From an uncultured Collinsella sp. (GTDB lineage Bacteria > Actinomycetota > Coriobacteriia > Coriobacteriales > Coriobacteriaceae), in the NCBI GenBank assembly GCA_959605475.1, contig CAUHFS010000003.1, positions 1 through 62,357 on the forward strand: a DNA stretch of 62,357 bases, given 5' to 3'. The position numbers and the translations under genes are program-made. The notes below the pieces were generated by a model, which saw only the letters and a program-made list of their open reading frames with translations, ran no database searches and was not told the origin of the DNA. Shown in pieces: positions 41,296 to 50,287 of the stretch; the stretch's first letter is position 1; every line of letters starts with the position of its first letter.

Positions 41296-42249
41296 TTAGT
41301 TGCCCGATGCCGTGCCTTGGCTCGAGCTGTCAGATGTCGTGCCGGACGCGGTTCCACTCGAGCTGTTGGTGTTGCTGTTGTCGGTAGATCCCGTACTCGA
41401 TGTATTGCCATTCGCCTGGTCGCCCGTGCTCGGTTGAGAGCCGTCAGTCGTTTGGCTTGAGCCGGTCGCGCCGGATTGCGTGCCGCTGTTGTTCGCAGAG
41501 GAATCGACGCCCTGCGATTGGTTTTGGGTGTTCGATGACGAATCGGCAGAGGTAGAACTGTCTTGTGCGTCGTCCGTCTGTGCCTGCTGATCTTGTGACT
41601 GGGCGGTGCCATTTGCATCGCTCTCGGTCGTGCGCGACGAAAGGATTGGCTCGGGGCGCTCACCCAGACCCTCTCCGGCGGTGGTGATAAGGATGGCGCC
41701 GGCGCAGGCGATGACCGCGACGATGGCGATGGCGATCGAGAAGACGATGACCTTCTTTTGCGTCTGGCTGCGCTCTGCCGCTGCCTTGGCGCGCAGGCTG
41801 TTGGGGGCGACGCGCGCCGTGGTCGCGCGACCTGCAACCTGACGCATCTCCTGCGTGGTCGCGACGCCACCTAGGTGCTCCTCGACATTGGGTTCAACGG
41901 GCTCGTAGGCGCCGGCAGGGTAGTCGACAGCGGCATGCGTGCCCTTGATTGCTTCGGCGCTGGCAGAGATAAAGTGGCGGTAGACCTGCGAGGACACAAC
42001 GGTGATGACCGAGCTCACGGCGGCGCCAATTACTGAACCAGCGATACCAATCTTGGAGGCAAGCGCGACGCTCGTGGCGGCAGCTGCGGCGCCGGCGATG
42101 ATCTGGGGAATGGAAATGTCGTCAAACAGGCCCTTTTTGGGTGCGATGGCCATGGTCTGTCCGATGGAATGGTTCTCGTGCACGCCGTTGTTGAGCGATG
42201 CCGGCGTCATGACGCGCGTGCGCGGCGCGTCGGTATATTCAGTCGTCAT
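41296..42249 (-). CDS. Membrane protein with Ser/Thr/Asn/Gln-rich extracellular tail
   Basis: The 317-residue protein has a hydrophobic region near residues 48-85 (IIAGAAAAATSVALASKIG, SSVITVVSS) and a clear membrane helix at about 167-190 (VIVFSIAIAIVAVIACAGAILI). A roughly 120-residue tail made almost wholly of Ser, Thr, Asn, Gln, Gly and Asp follows. Such tails are often surface-exposed and flexible or glycosylated. The family is not recognised. ATG at 42249 follows GGGAGGA. The 42250-42497 gap holds no gene. Confidence 0.62.
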   Translation of the reverse strand: MTTEYTDAPRTRVMTPASLNNGVHENHSIGQTMAIAPKKGLFDDISIPQIIAGAAAAATSVALASKIGIAGSVIGAAVSSVITVVSSQVYRHFISASAEAIKGTHAAVDYPAGAYEPVEPNVEEHLGGVATTQEMRQVAGRATTARVAPNSLRAKAAAERSQTQKKVIVFSIAIAIVAVIACAGAILITTAGEGLGERPEPILSSRTTESDANGTAQSQDQQAQTDDAQDSSTSADSSSNTQNQSQGVDSSANNSGTQSGATGSSQTTDGSQPSTGDQANGNTSSTGSTDNSNTNSSSGTASGTTSDSSSQGTASGN

Positions 42250-42497
42250 ACGGGGTCCTCCCGGTTCGTTTAGTGCTGCGACAGGTTGTTCAGCCCTCAG
42301 GGTACCCAGTCGGTGTGAACCGGAGATGGATTCGCCCGCAACACCATCAACTCACCAAAGCGCGAAACTTCTTCTCAGGCTGATCGAATGAAGACGGGGC
42401 GAATCGTTCGGATGTCGAAAGGAAGGTTGACCGGATTTGAAATCCCGTGGAATAATCGGGCTCGCGGCGCTGTTGCTTGCGCCGGGTAGGGAGCGTC

Positions 42498-43334
42498 ATG
42501 AAAATCCTTAAGCGGATCAACAACAATACGGTTATCTGCGTAAACGCCAAGGGCCGTGAACTCGTGGCAATTGGCCGCGGTATCGGGTTTCCCAATGGCC
42601 CCGATGAGGTCACACTCGATAAGATCGAGCGAACCTTCTACGGTGTCGACTCGCGCTACCTAGCGCTGCTCGACGAGATCGATCCTCAGGTGATGGAGTT
42701 CTCCGCCCAGATTGCCGATATCGCTCGCTCCAACATCTCGCGCGAGCTCTCGGCAAACCTTCCCTTTACCATGGCCGACCATATCGCTTTTGCCATCAAG
42801 CGCTGCCGCGAGCATATGTTTGTGCAGATGCCGCTTTCCTATGACGTGCAGCAGATGTACCCCATCGAGTACAAGATCGCCCAGTTCGCGCTCGAGGGCA
42901 TCAATCGCGGCTTCAACGTTAAGATGCCGCGGGGGGAGGCGAGCGGTATCGCGCTCTGCATCGTCAACAGCGTGGTCGCCTCGTCTTCAAAGGCCAAATC
43001 CAATACGGTGCGTAAGGACGAGGTGATGCTCGAGAACTTCACCAAGATCATCGAGTCCGAGCTGGGGGTTTGTGTGGACCGCGACGGCTTTGACTTTTGC
43101 CGCTATGCCACACACGTGCGCTACCTGCTGGAGCGCGTGCAGACAGGAGAGCCCCTCAACACGGAGAACGGTGCGCTCTATGGGCCGCTTTGCGAGCAGC
43201 ATCCCGATGTGGCCGTGTGCGTCGACCGCATGGCCGCGCTTATCGAAGAACGCTTTGACGCCGCGCTCGCCGATGAAGAGAAGGTCTACCTGATGCTCCA
43301 TGTCAATCGCGTCTGCGCGGGATCCAGGTCCTGA
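42498..43334 (+). CDS. BglG/LicT-family transcription antiterminator (PRD protein)
   Basis: The 278-residue protein has an N-terminal RNA-binding CAT domain (MKILKRINNNTVICVNAKGRELVAIGRGIGF, about 1-55). Two PRD domains follow, with phosphorylatable His positions such as TMADHIAFAIKR, REHMFVQMPL and LLMLHVNRV-like segments. On dephosphorylation by its PTS it would bind a leader RNA and prevent termination. The PTS gene 270 bases downstream has such a leader. ATG at 42498 follows GGTAGGGAG. Confidence 0.92.
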   Translation: MKILKRINNNTVICVNAKGRELVAIGRGIGFPNGPDEVTLDKIERTFYGVDSRYLALLDEIDPQVMEFSAQIADIARSNISRELSANLPFTMADHIAFAIKRCREHMFVQMPLSYDVQQMYPIEYKIAQFALEGINRGFNVKMPRGEASGIALCIVNSVVASSSKAKSNTVRKDEVMLENFTKIIESELGVCVDRDGFDFCRYATHVRYLLERVQTGEPLNTENGALYGPLCEQHPDVAVCVDRMAALIEERFDAALADEEKVYLMLHVNRVCAGSRS

Positions 43335-43387
43335 TTGACCGCTCATCGCCGAAATTCGACCGTTTGCCGGTTTCGACTTTCGTAAAA

Positions 43388-43500
43388 GCATCTGTTGGAT
43401 GTAGTTTCGTAGTCACATAAGGTGTTATTCGAGAAGAGCCTCGAAGCATGACGTAGACAGTTCCCTGTCCGCTTTGTGCTTTGGGGCTCTTCTGTTTTTG
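43388..43500 (+). promoter_or_regulatory. Antitermination leader of the PTS gene
   Basis: AGAAGAGCC (43432-43440) and GGCTCTTCT (43485-43493) form a long-range terminator stem followed by TTTTTG. An alternative short hairpin TTCGAG/CTCGAA (43428-43446) overlaps its left arm and would exclude it. The exact RAT site for the PRD protein was not pinned down. The remaining 43501-43601 shows nothing further. Confidence 0.6.
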
Positions 43501-43601
43501 TCTTCTTCTTGCTTTTCTCGATTTGCCTCGTGTCAGGCCTGCCGTAATCGGTTCTTCGCGTGTGCGCAAACGGGAAGACAGAAAAGCAAGGGAGTTCAGC
43601 T

Positions 43602-45026
43602 ATGACTGACAATAAGAAAATCGCCGCGGACGTGCTCGAGGCCGTCGGTGGCAAGGAGAACGTGACGTTTGTTGCGCACTGTATGACGCGCCTGCGTTTT
43701 AACCTCAAAGATATCGATGCCCCCGATATCAAAGAAGTGAAGAAGATTGGCGGTGTGTTGGGTGCTCAAATCTCCGGAGGGCAGTTCCAGGTAATCGTGG
43801 GCCAAAACGTGCCCAAGGTTTATGACGAGCTCTGCAAGATCGGCGGCTTTGCCAAGCAGGACGCCATCGACGAGAACCTTGATGCTCCTAAGCAGAAGCT
43901 CACACCTAAGGTTATTGGCAATAACATCCTCAACTACCTGTCAAGCTCCATGGTGCCTATGATCCCCGTCCTAATGTGTGCTGGCCTGTTCAAGACCGTA
44001 GCGGTGGTGCTGGGACCTACGATGGCGGGCGTGCTGTCCGACACAAGCGACCTTTATGTTCTGATGAACATGGTTTATGACGCAGCGTTCTATTTTATCC
44101 CCATCTACCTTGGCTATAATGCGGCTAAGAACATTGGCGTAACGCCTGTCCTCGGTGCCTTTATGGGCGGCATTCTTATCGACCCGACCATGATTCAGCT
44201 TGCGACCGATGGAGCTCAGTTCTCCGTTTATGGCATTCCTTGCGTCGCCGCAAACTACACAAAGACGGTCCTTCCCATTCTTCTGTCCGTGTGGGCGATG
44301 AGTTATATCGAGCGCTTCTTCCGCAAATATGTGCCAGATACCCTTTCAACGGTTTTCGCGCCTTTCCTTACCATGGTCGTCGCTGTTCCTGTGTCTCTCT
44401 GCGCTCTCGCCCCTGTTGGTTCATGGGCCGGTAATGCCCTCGCCGCCGGTTTTGAGTTCCTTGGTACTTCCGGTGGTATCGCCGCCATCCTCGGAGGAGG
44501 TATTCTGGCGGGTCTTTGGTGCCCAATGATTATTACCGGCATGCATGTGGCGGTTGCGATGATTGCCATCGCTAACTATATGACTGTGGGAACCGACAGC
44601 TTTGTTTTGGTTGCGACGGGCGTTAGCCTTTGGGCGACCTTCGGCTGCGAGGTGGCGACCTGGCTCAAGCTGTGCGATAAAGACGAGAAGAGCATGGCAT
44701 TCGGCTATTTGGTCGCAAACATTGTCGGAGGCGTCGGCGAGCCTTTCATCTACGGCATGATGCTGCGCTATCGCCGCGTGTTTGTCTGGAAGATTATCGG
44801 ATCCTTTGTTGCCGGTGCGCTTGCAATCGCTCTCGGAGCCACGGTTTATACTGCCGGCGCGGCATCCAACTTCTTGGAGTTCCTCGCGTTTGCGGGCGGC
44901 GGGACCCAGAATCTCATCAACTTTGGAATCGCTGCTGGTGCAGGCTTCCTTGTGAGCGCCTTGGGCACGTATTTCCTGGGCTTTACGGCGGATGAGCTCG
45001 AGAATGGTCCCGTTTCCGAGCGTTAA
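43602..45026 (+). CDS. PTS beta-glucoside-type transporter subunit IIBC
   Basis: The 474-residue protein has an EIIB domain with the phosphocysteine motif VTFVAHCMTRLRFNLKD (about residue 28). A ten-helix EIIC glucose/beta-glucoside domain follows (GIPCVAANYTKTVLPILLSVWAMSYIERFF, IVGGVGEPFIYGMML). No IIA domain is fused, so a shared IIA would be needed. The adjacent PRD regulator points to beta-glucoside or related sugar uptake; sugar identity is not certain. ATG at 43602 follows GGGAGTTC. Confidence 0.93.
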   Translation: MTDNKKIAADVLEAVGGKENVTFVAHCMTRLRFNLKDIDAPDIKEVKKIGGVLGAQISGGQFQVIVGQNVPKVYDELCKIGGFAKQDAIDENLDAPKQKLTPKVIGNNILNYLSSSMVPMIPVLMCAGLFKTVAVVLGPTMAGVLSDTSDLYVLMNMVYDAAFYFIPIYLGYNAAKNIGVTPVLGAFMGGILIDPTMIQLATDGAQFSVYGIPCVAANYTKTVLPILLSVWAMSYIERFFRKYVPDTLSTVFAPFLTMVVAVPVSLCALAPVGSWAGNALAAGFEFLGTSGGIAAILGGGILAGLWCPMIITGMHVAVAMIAIANYMTVGTDSFVLVATGVSLWATFGCEVATWLKLCDKDEKSMAFGYLVANIVGGVGEPFIYGMMLRYRRVFVWKIIGSFVAGALAIALGATVYTAGAASNFLEFLAFAGGGTQNLINFGIAAGAGFLVSALGTYFLGFTADELENGPVSER

Positions 45027-45059
45027 GTTTTCTACGGCCTGCGTGTGGCAGGACGCATT

Positions 45060-45092
45060 GGAAGGGCGTCCATGACGCCCTTCTCTTTTTGT
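45060..45092 (+). terminator. Rho-independent terminator of the PTS gene
   Basis: GAAGGGCGTC and GACGCCCTTC pair around CAT, followed by TCTTTTTG. Confidence 0.93.
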
Positions 45093-45144
45093 ATTTCTAT
45101 TTCCGATGTTTGGGCGGCGTGTGCCGCGAAGAGTTGGAGTTGGA

Positions 45145-46356
45145 ATGAACATAGAGTTTGGAATCTCGAAGATTGACGTAACACCCCAGTCTCCTTGCCG
45201 CATGGGCGGCTACAACAGAAAAGGTGCCTGGACGGATGTTCTTGATCCTATTGAGGTCAACGCTAGCGCTGTCTGTGTTGATCTTGTCCCGTTTATTCTT
45301 ATCGAGCTCGATTCAATAATGGTGTCGAAAGATTTTTCCCTTTCGGTCAAGAACGCCGTATCGTCAAAAACGGGCATCGATTCGAGCAATATCGTCGTCG
45401 CATGCATTCATACCCATTCTGCACCATGCTATTTTAAGCTTGCCTACGAGGACACGTTACCTGAAACCGAATTGACGAGTGATTTGATTGGCTTGGCTAC
45501 CGAGGCGGCGGTATCTGCATGGGCGTCCAGGTCGAAGGCGACCGTATCGATGGAGATGTTAGGCATCGAGGGACTGTACGGGAATCGAAATGTTCAGGGC
45601 GGTCCGGCCGATAAACAGGTAAGTATTTTCTCGTTTGAGGACGCTCAAGGTGGTCGCCCAATTGGAAAAATGCTGTTCATGTCCGCTCATCCTACCATCC
45701 TTAATGGGAAAAGCGCCGTCCTCTCTGCTGATTTGATTGGGCATGTCAGGCAGCGTTTGGAGAGGAAATATGGCTGTCCTGTACTTTGCGTCAACGGAAC
45801 GTGCGGGGATGTGTCGACGCGTTTCTATCGGCAAGGGGAGGGAGTTGCCGAACTCGAGCGTACGGCTAACGAACTTTGCGCTCAAATTGAATCCAAGCGT
45901 GAGCGCGCGGCACTCAGAGTTGATACCCCGCGTTGGGGCTCTATCAGCATGAAGAGTGTCTACGATGCAAAAACAGATCCGGATTGGATCGAGATGACCA
46001 ATCGGATAGAGGCTATGGATGCGAGCCCGATGCGAGACTTTCTCCTTAAGCGGCAACAGCTTAAACTCTCGATGGGGAAAATCGAGCTTGAGCTTCCGAG
46101 CCAGTTTGCGGTAATTGGTAACTGCATTTTTATCACGATGCCATGCGATACGTGTAGCACATTAGGCTTGGATTTTAAGAGGGCGTTTAGCCAATACAAC
46201 GTCTTTGTTATCGGCTATGCGAACACGTACTGCAACTACCTTGTGCCTCAGGAAGACTACGGCAAGTATTTTGAAACCTACAACTCGCGAACGCCGCGCG
46301 GGGTTGCCGATGCGTTCGTTGCGCGAATCATTCAGGCGGTCGGTGCCGCGCTATAG
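45145..46356 (+). CDS. Neutral/alkaline ceramidase N-terminal-domain-like protein
   Basis: The 403-residue protein matches the N-terminal catalytic part of PF04734: FGISKIDVTPQSPCRMGGYNRKG, DPIEVNASAVCVDL, VACIHTHSAPCYF (zinc histidines), MLFMSAHPTILNG, VNGTCGDVSTRF, and later YANTYCNYLVPQEDY. There is no evident signal peptide and it lacks the C-terminal Ig-like domain of secreted ceramidases, so it may hydrolyse a small intracellular amide. ATG at 45145 follows GTTGGAG. The AEC transporter gene follows at a short distance, suggesting a shared substrate. Confidence 0.78.
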   Translation: MNIEFGISKIDVTPQSPCRMGGYNRKGAWTDVLDPIEVNASAVCVDLVPFILIELDSIMVSKDFSLSVKNAVSSKTGIDSSNIVVACIHTHSAPCYFKLAYEDTLPETELTSDLIGLATEAAVSAWASRSKATVSMEMLGIEGLYGNRNVQGGPADKQVSIFSFEDAQGGRPIGKMLFMSAHPTILNGKSAVLSADLIGHVRQRLERKYGCPVLCVNGTCGDVSTRFYRQGEGVAELERTANELCAQIESKRERAALRVDTPRWGSISMKSVYDAKTDPDWIEMTNRIEAMDASPMRDFLLKRQQLKLSMGKIELELPSQFAVIGNCIFITMPCDTCSTLGLDFKRAFSQYNVFVIGYANTYCNYLVPQEDYGKYFETYNSRTPRGVADAFVARIIQAVGAAL

Positions 46357-46414
46357 CAGGCGCTATAGACCATCGTGGTAGATGAACCGGTCAGGATTAT
46401 ACGGAGCATGTATT

Positions 46415-47323
46415 GTGTCAATCATTGAACCTCTCATCCAACAAGTCCTTATCATGTTTTTGCTCATGGGAATGGGCTACGCTCTAAACCGCTTGGGCAT
46501 ATTGAGCGAGCAGGCTGCAATAGAATTCGGAAAGTTGCTCATCAACCTTGTGATTCCCGCAATCATTCTCAAATCATTTTGGATCGAGTATTCGTTTCAG
46601 AGGATGTATGAGTTGGGAATGACCTTAATGCTGTCGGCGGCGATGTTGTTGCTCGCTTGCGTTGTTGCCCGCCTGTTGTTCAGGGGCCGTCCCATCGACA
46701 TTTTTGCTGCGGCATTCTCGAATGCTGGATTTGTGGGAATACCCCTTGTTGAAGCGGCGCTTGGAAAAGATGCCGTGTTTTTCATCACGTGCATGATCGC
46801 TCTTCTCAATGCCATGCAATGGACATACGGGCAGTATCTGCTGTCGGGGTCTAAAAAATGTATGAGTCCTAAAGCGATCCTGACAAGTCCAATGGTCATG
46901 GCTTTATTGGGCGGTTTCTTGATTTTTATCCTTCGTGTCCCAACGGTCCCTCTGGCACAGTCAGTGCTTTCGTATATCTCGGGGCTCAACACTCCGCTAG
47001 CAATGATGACTCTCGGTATCTATCTTGCTCAGTCTGATTTGATGGCGCTCCTGAGGGCGAAAAGCTTGTTTGCCGTCTCATCGGTCAGGCTGCTTGTCAT
47101 TCCGATTCTTTCGCTCCTGTTCCTATGTCTCTTTCCATGTGATAGGTCAATTAAGATGGCGCTGCTGATTGCGGCTGCGACCCCCACCGGCGCGAATGTA
47201 GCTATCTTTGCCCAGCAGCATAATAAGGACTATCGATATGCATGTGGAACAGTCTGTGTTACCACCCTTCTGTCTATGTTCACTATGCCAGCGATAGTGT
47301 CCTTGTCTCAGCTAGTGTTCTAG
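46415..47323 (+). CDS. AEC-family transporter
   Basis: The 302-residue membrane protein has ten helices in two inverted halves. Typical auxin-efflux-carrier features are GYALNRLGILSEQAAIEFGKLLINLVIPAII, FSNAGFVGIPLVEAALG and LLIAAATPTGANVAIFAQQHN. Bacterial members export or import organic acids and amino-acid derivatives. GTG at 46415 follows CGGAG at eight bases; the in-frame ATG at 46382 has no site. It follows the ceramidase-like gene in the same orientation. Confidence 0.87.
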   Translation: MSIIEPLIQQVLIMFLLMGMGYALNRLGILSEQAAIEFGKLLINLVIPAIILKSFWIEYSFQRMYELGMTLMLSAAMLLLACVVARLLFRGRPIDIFAAAFSNAGFVGIPLVEAALGKDAVFFITCMIALLNAMQWTYGQYLLSGSKKCMSPKAILTSPMVMALLGGFLIFILRVPTVPLAQSVLSYISGLNTPLAMMTLGIYLAQSDLMALLRAKSLFAVSSVRLLVIPILSLLFLCLFPCDRSIKMALLIAAATPTGANVAIFAQQHNKDYRYACGTVCVTTLLSMFTMPAIVSLSQLVF

Positions 47324-47326
47324 GCG

Positions 47327-47452
47327 CTATGCCACGCACCTGCGGATGAACGCTTCGTGGCGGTCGATTATGGCCGGGGCCCAACAATCCGGACCGCCGT
47401 CGATCGTGCTGGCAACAGATGCCATCAACTCATCAAGGGGGCTTGCTATCAT
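47327..47452 (-). CDS. Short ORF or gene fragment, unknown
   Basis: A 41-codon minus-strand frame (MIASPLDELMASVASTIDGG ... RHEAFIRRCVA) has chromosome-like codon use but a poor ribosome site. It may be the 3' end of a lost gene rather than an expressed peptide. It occupies most of the gap before the DUF4160 pair. Confidence 0.3.
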   Translation of the reverse strand: MIASPLDELMASVASTIDGGPDCWAPAIIDRHEAFIRRCVA

Positions 47453-47506
47453 TGGTGCACTAGCTTGATGCTAAACTGAATTAATGATTGCGAGGTGGTT
47501 TACGTG

Positions 47507-47776
47507 ATGTACCCGTATATGACATTCGAAGATGGTACCGAGGTCATTCATTCTGACCTGATCACAGATGGCGATATCGAAAAGGTCATCGTGCATTTTG
47601 AACGACCGACGGCAGAGGGTTTCGACTCCGCTCGTTGCGAGCTGCCTTCTTACAATTGGACCATGTGGGAGGGGCGTTTTACCGACGAGGAGAAGCGAGG
47701 TTTTGAGACTTTTCTGAGCAATAACGCCCATCTGCTGTATCGCTACGCCGCAAACGGAGGAGCTAAAGTTGCCTAG
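47507..47776 (+). CDS. Small protein paired with DUF4160
   Basis: The 89-residue acidic protein (MTFEDGTEVIHSDLITDGDIEKVIVHFERP ... LLYRYAANGG) takes the place usually held by DUF2442 beside DUF4160 genes. The beta-rich front and helical C terminus are compatible, but the match is loose. ATG 47507 is used; GTG 47495 is possible. The downstream gene starts inside its last codons, so the two are coupled. The pairing has the look of a small two-gene module of unknown role. Confidence 0.55.
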   Translation: MYPYMTFEDGTEVIHSDLITDGDIEKVIVHFERPTAEGFDSARCELPSYNWTMWEGRFTDEEKRGFETFLSNNAHLLYRYAANGGAKVA

Positions 47777-48047
47777 CCTTTTTCTTATTGGCGGCTATCG
47801 GGTCTTCTTTTGGTCCAATGAAGCGGGCGAGCCAATCCATGTCCATGTTTGCAAGGGGGCGCCTTCAGATAACTCGGCCAAAATCTGGCTGACTCGAAGA
47901 GGTGGCTGCATTGTCGCTAATAACAAAGCGAAGATCCCCCGGAGCACGCTTGATGACCTCTGTGAAATCATCGCCGCTCAGCATGAATTGATTTGCTCTA
48001 AATGGAAGGCATTTTTCCTTGTGGACGAGATCTCGTTCTACTGCTAA
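47769..48047 (+). CDS. DUF4160 family protein
   Basis: The 92-residue protein carries the family core: FLIGGYRVFFWSNEAGEPIHVHVCKG, then AKIWLTRRGG and a closing helix with CSKWKAFFL. Function is unknown. The HVHV pair is conserved in the family and could be catalytic or metal-binding. TTG at 47769 follows CGGAGGAG and overlaps the previous gene's stop by eight bases. Confidence 0.75.
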   Translation: MPSLFLIGGYRVFFWSNEAGEPIHVHVCKGAPSDNSAKIWLTRRGGCIVANNKAKIPRSTLDDLCEIIAAQHELICSKWKAFFLVDEISFYC

Positions 48048-48180
48048 ACGTCATCCCGGCTTCTCTTTTCCAATTTTAATCATGAGCTTGTCCCATCTGT
48101 GCTGATTGAACTTGACAGTACAATGGAGGCGGACTATATCGCCGCCGCTCGTTGCGGCTAACGGATGTGCTGGAGCTCGC

Positions 48181-50169
48181 ATGAACGATTTTCTAAACGG
48201 TCAAGTTGAGAACGACGGTTTTTTGCGCGTGGCAGCGGCCTCGCCCAAGATTCGCGTGGCCGATGTTGAGGGCAATGCCGAGGTTGCGCTGGCGGCTGTT
48301 CGCGAGGCTACCGAGTGCGGCGTTCGTGCGCTCGTGCTGCCCGAGCTTAACCTGACTGGTTATACCGCGGCTGATCTGTTCCATAACCGCACGCTGCTGC
48401 ACGCCTGCGAGGCGGCGCTGGTGCGCATCCTCGATGAAACGCGTGAGTTGCCGATCGTCTTTACTGTTGGCTTGCCCGTTGCGGTGACCGAAAACATCTA
48501 CAATTGCGCGGCCGTGTGCTGCGCGGGCGAGCTTTTGGGCCTTACGGCCAAAAAGTATCTGCCCAACTATGGCGAGTTCTACGAGCGCCGTTGGTTTGCT
48601 CCGGCGCCTGCGGATCCCGTGTGGGTCGAGTTTGCCGGTCAGGGTCCGGTTCCGCTGGGTTCGGGGCTTGTCTACCGTTGCTGTGATGAGGGCGCCGAGG
48701 ACCTGGTGCTGGGCGTTGAGGTCTGTGAGGACCTGTGGGTGCCGGCGCCCCCTTCGACCGAGATAGCGCTTGCCGGTGCGACGGTGATTCTCAACCCGTC
48801 GGCCTCGGACGAGATTATCGGTAAGGCAGATTACCGCCGCAGCCTTATCTCCAACCAGAGCGCGCGCCTGTACTGCGCCTATGCCTACGCGGACGCGAGC
48901 GAGGGCGAGTCCACGACCGACATGGTCTTTGCGGGCGAGAACCTCGTCTACGAAAACGGATCCAAGCTCGCCGCCACTAAACTGCTTACCTGCGATATGG
49001 CGGTGGCCGATGTCGATCTTGACCGTCTGGTTGCCGAGCGTCGTCGCTCGACGACATGGACGCGCTCGGACGATGCGCCGGAGGCCGTGACCGTCGAGTT
49101 CTCGTTTGAGGGCTCGCTCGCCGAAGAGCCTGTCCTGCGCGATGCGCTCGGCATCGACCGTGTCTTCCCCCGCGCGCCCTTCGTGCCTGCCGACCATGGT
49201 GACCTGGCTGAGCGCTGCGAGACCATCCTCGACCTGCAGACCGCGGGCCTCAAGACCCGCCTTGCCCATACGGGCACCAAGGCGGCCGTCATCGGCCTTT
49301 CGGGCGGCCTCGATTCCACGCTGGCGCTCCTCGTGACCGTGCGTGCGTTCGACGCCTTGGGCCTGCCGCGCACCGGTATCACGGCCGTGTCCATGCCCGG
49401 CTTTGGCACGACGCACCGCACCAAGTCCAATGCCGAGTCGCTCGCTCGCGACCTAGGCGTGAGCTTCCGCGAAGTCTCGATTCACGCGGCCGTGGAACAG
49501 CACTTTATGGATATTGAGCACGACCCGGCAGTTCAGGATGTGACCTACGAGAACAGCCAGGCGCGCGAGCGTACACAGATTCTGATGGACCTGGCCAACC
49601 AGGCCGGCGGTTTTGTCATCGGCACGGGCGACCTGTCGGAGCTGGCGCTCGGCTGGGCCACGTACAACGGCGACCACATGAGCATGTACGCCGTCAACGC
49701 GAGCGTGCCCAAGACGCTTGTGCGCCATCTGGTGCGTTATGCGGCTGATGTCTTTGGCGGGCGTATTGCCGAGGTCTTGCTCGACATCCTCGATACGCCG
49801 GTGTCGCCCGAGCTTCTGCCGCCCACGGGCGACGGCGAGATTGCGCAGAAGACCGAGGATTTGGTGGGCCCGTACGAGCTGCACGACTACTTCCTCTACT
49901 ACCTGCTGCGTTTTGGCTTTGAGCCGGGCAAGATCTACCGCATGGCGCTCAAGAGCTTTGAGGGTGTCTACGATGCCAAGACCGTCCACACGTGGCTGCG
50001 TACGTTCTACCGTCGCTTTTTTGCCCAGCAGTTTAAGCGCAGCTGCCTGCCCGATGGTCCCAAGGTGGGCTCGGTGACGCTCAGCCCGCGCGGCGATTGG
50101 CGTATGCCGAGTGACGCCAGCTCGCATCTGTGGCTTGCGCAGATCGACGCGCTCAATCCAATTGACTAA
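48181..50169 (+). CDS. nadE: Glutamine-dependent NAD+ synthetase
   Basis: The 662-residue fusion makes NAD from deamido-NAD and glutamine-derived ammonia. The N-terminal nitrilase domain has its triad: Glu55 (LPELNLTG), Lys124 (TAKKYLPNYGEFYE) and Cys182 (VEVCEDLW). The C-terminal synthetase has the ATP loop IGLSGGLDSTLALL (about 395), FVIGTGDLSELALGWATYNGDHMSMY and the dimer tail. ATG at 48181 follows GGAGCTCGC; the extended upstream frame lacks a site. Confidence 0.96.
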   Translation: MNDFLNGQVENDGFLRVAAASPKIRVADVEGNAEVALAAVREATECGVRALVLPELNLTGYTAADLFHNRTLLHACEAALVRILDETRELPIVFTVGLPVAVTENIYNCAAVCCAGELLGLTAKKYLPNYGEFYERRWFAPAPADPVWVEFAGQGPVPLGSGLVYRCCDEGAEDLVLGVEVCEDLWVPAPPSTEIALAGATVILNPSASDEIIGKADYRRSLISNQSARLYCAYAYADASEGESTTDMVFAGENLVYENGSKLAATKLLTCDMAVADVDLDRLVAERRRSTTWTRSDDAPEAVTVEFSFEGSLAEEPVLRDALGIDRVFPRAPFVPADHGDLAERCETILDLQTAGLKTRLAHTGTKAAVIGLSGGLDSTLALLVTVRAFDALGLPRTGITAVSMPGFGTTHRTKSNAESLARDLGVSFREVSIHAAVEQHFMDIEHDPAVQDVTYENSQARERTQILMDLANQAGGFVIGTGDLSELALGWATYNGDHMSMYAVNASVPKTLVRHLVRYAADVFGGRIAEVLLDILDTPVSPELLPPTGDGEIAQKTEDLVGPYELHDYFLYYLLRFGFEPGKIYRMALKSFEGVYDAKTVHTWLRTFYRRFFAQQFKRSCLPDGPKVGSVTLSPRGDWRMPSDASSHLWLAQIDALNPID

Positions 50170-50235
50170 GGTTGGCTAAATTGAACCAATACGGGGTTTG
50201 CAAGCGTTACACTTTTACAATCTGATGGCCCGTAT

Positions 50236-50270
50236 CGCGCGGCGCTCTTGTCGGAGCGCCGCGTTTTTTA
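50236..50270 (+). terminator. Rho-independent terminator of nadE
   Basis: CGCGCGGCGCTC and GAGCGCCGCG pair around TTGTCG and run into TTTTTTA. Confidence 0.93.
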
Positions 50271-50287
50271 TATCGAAAGGTGGCACC

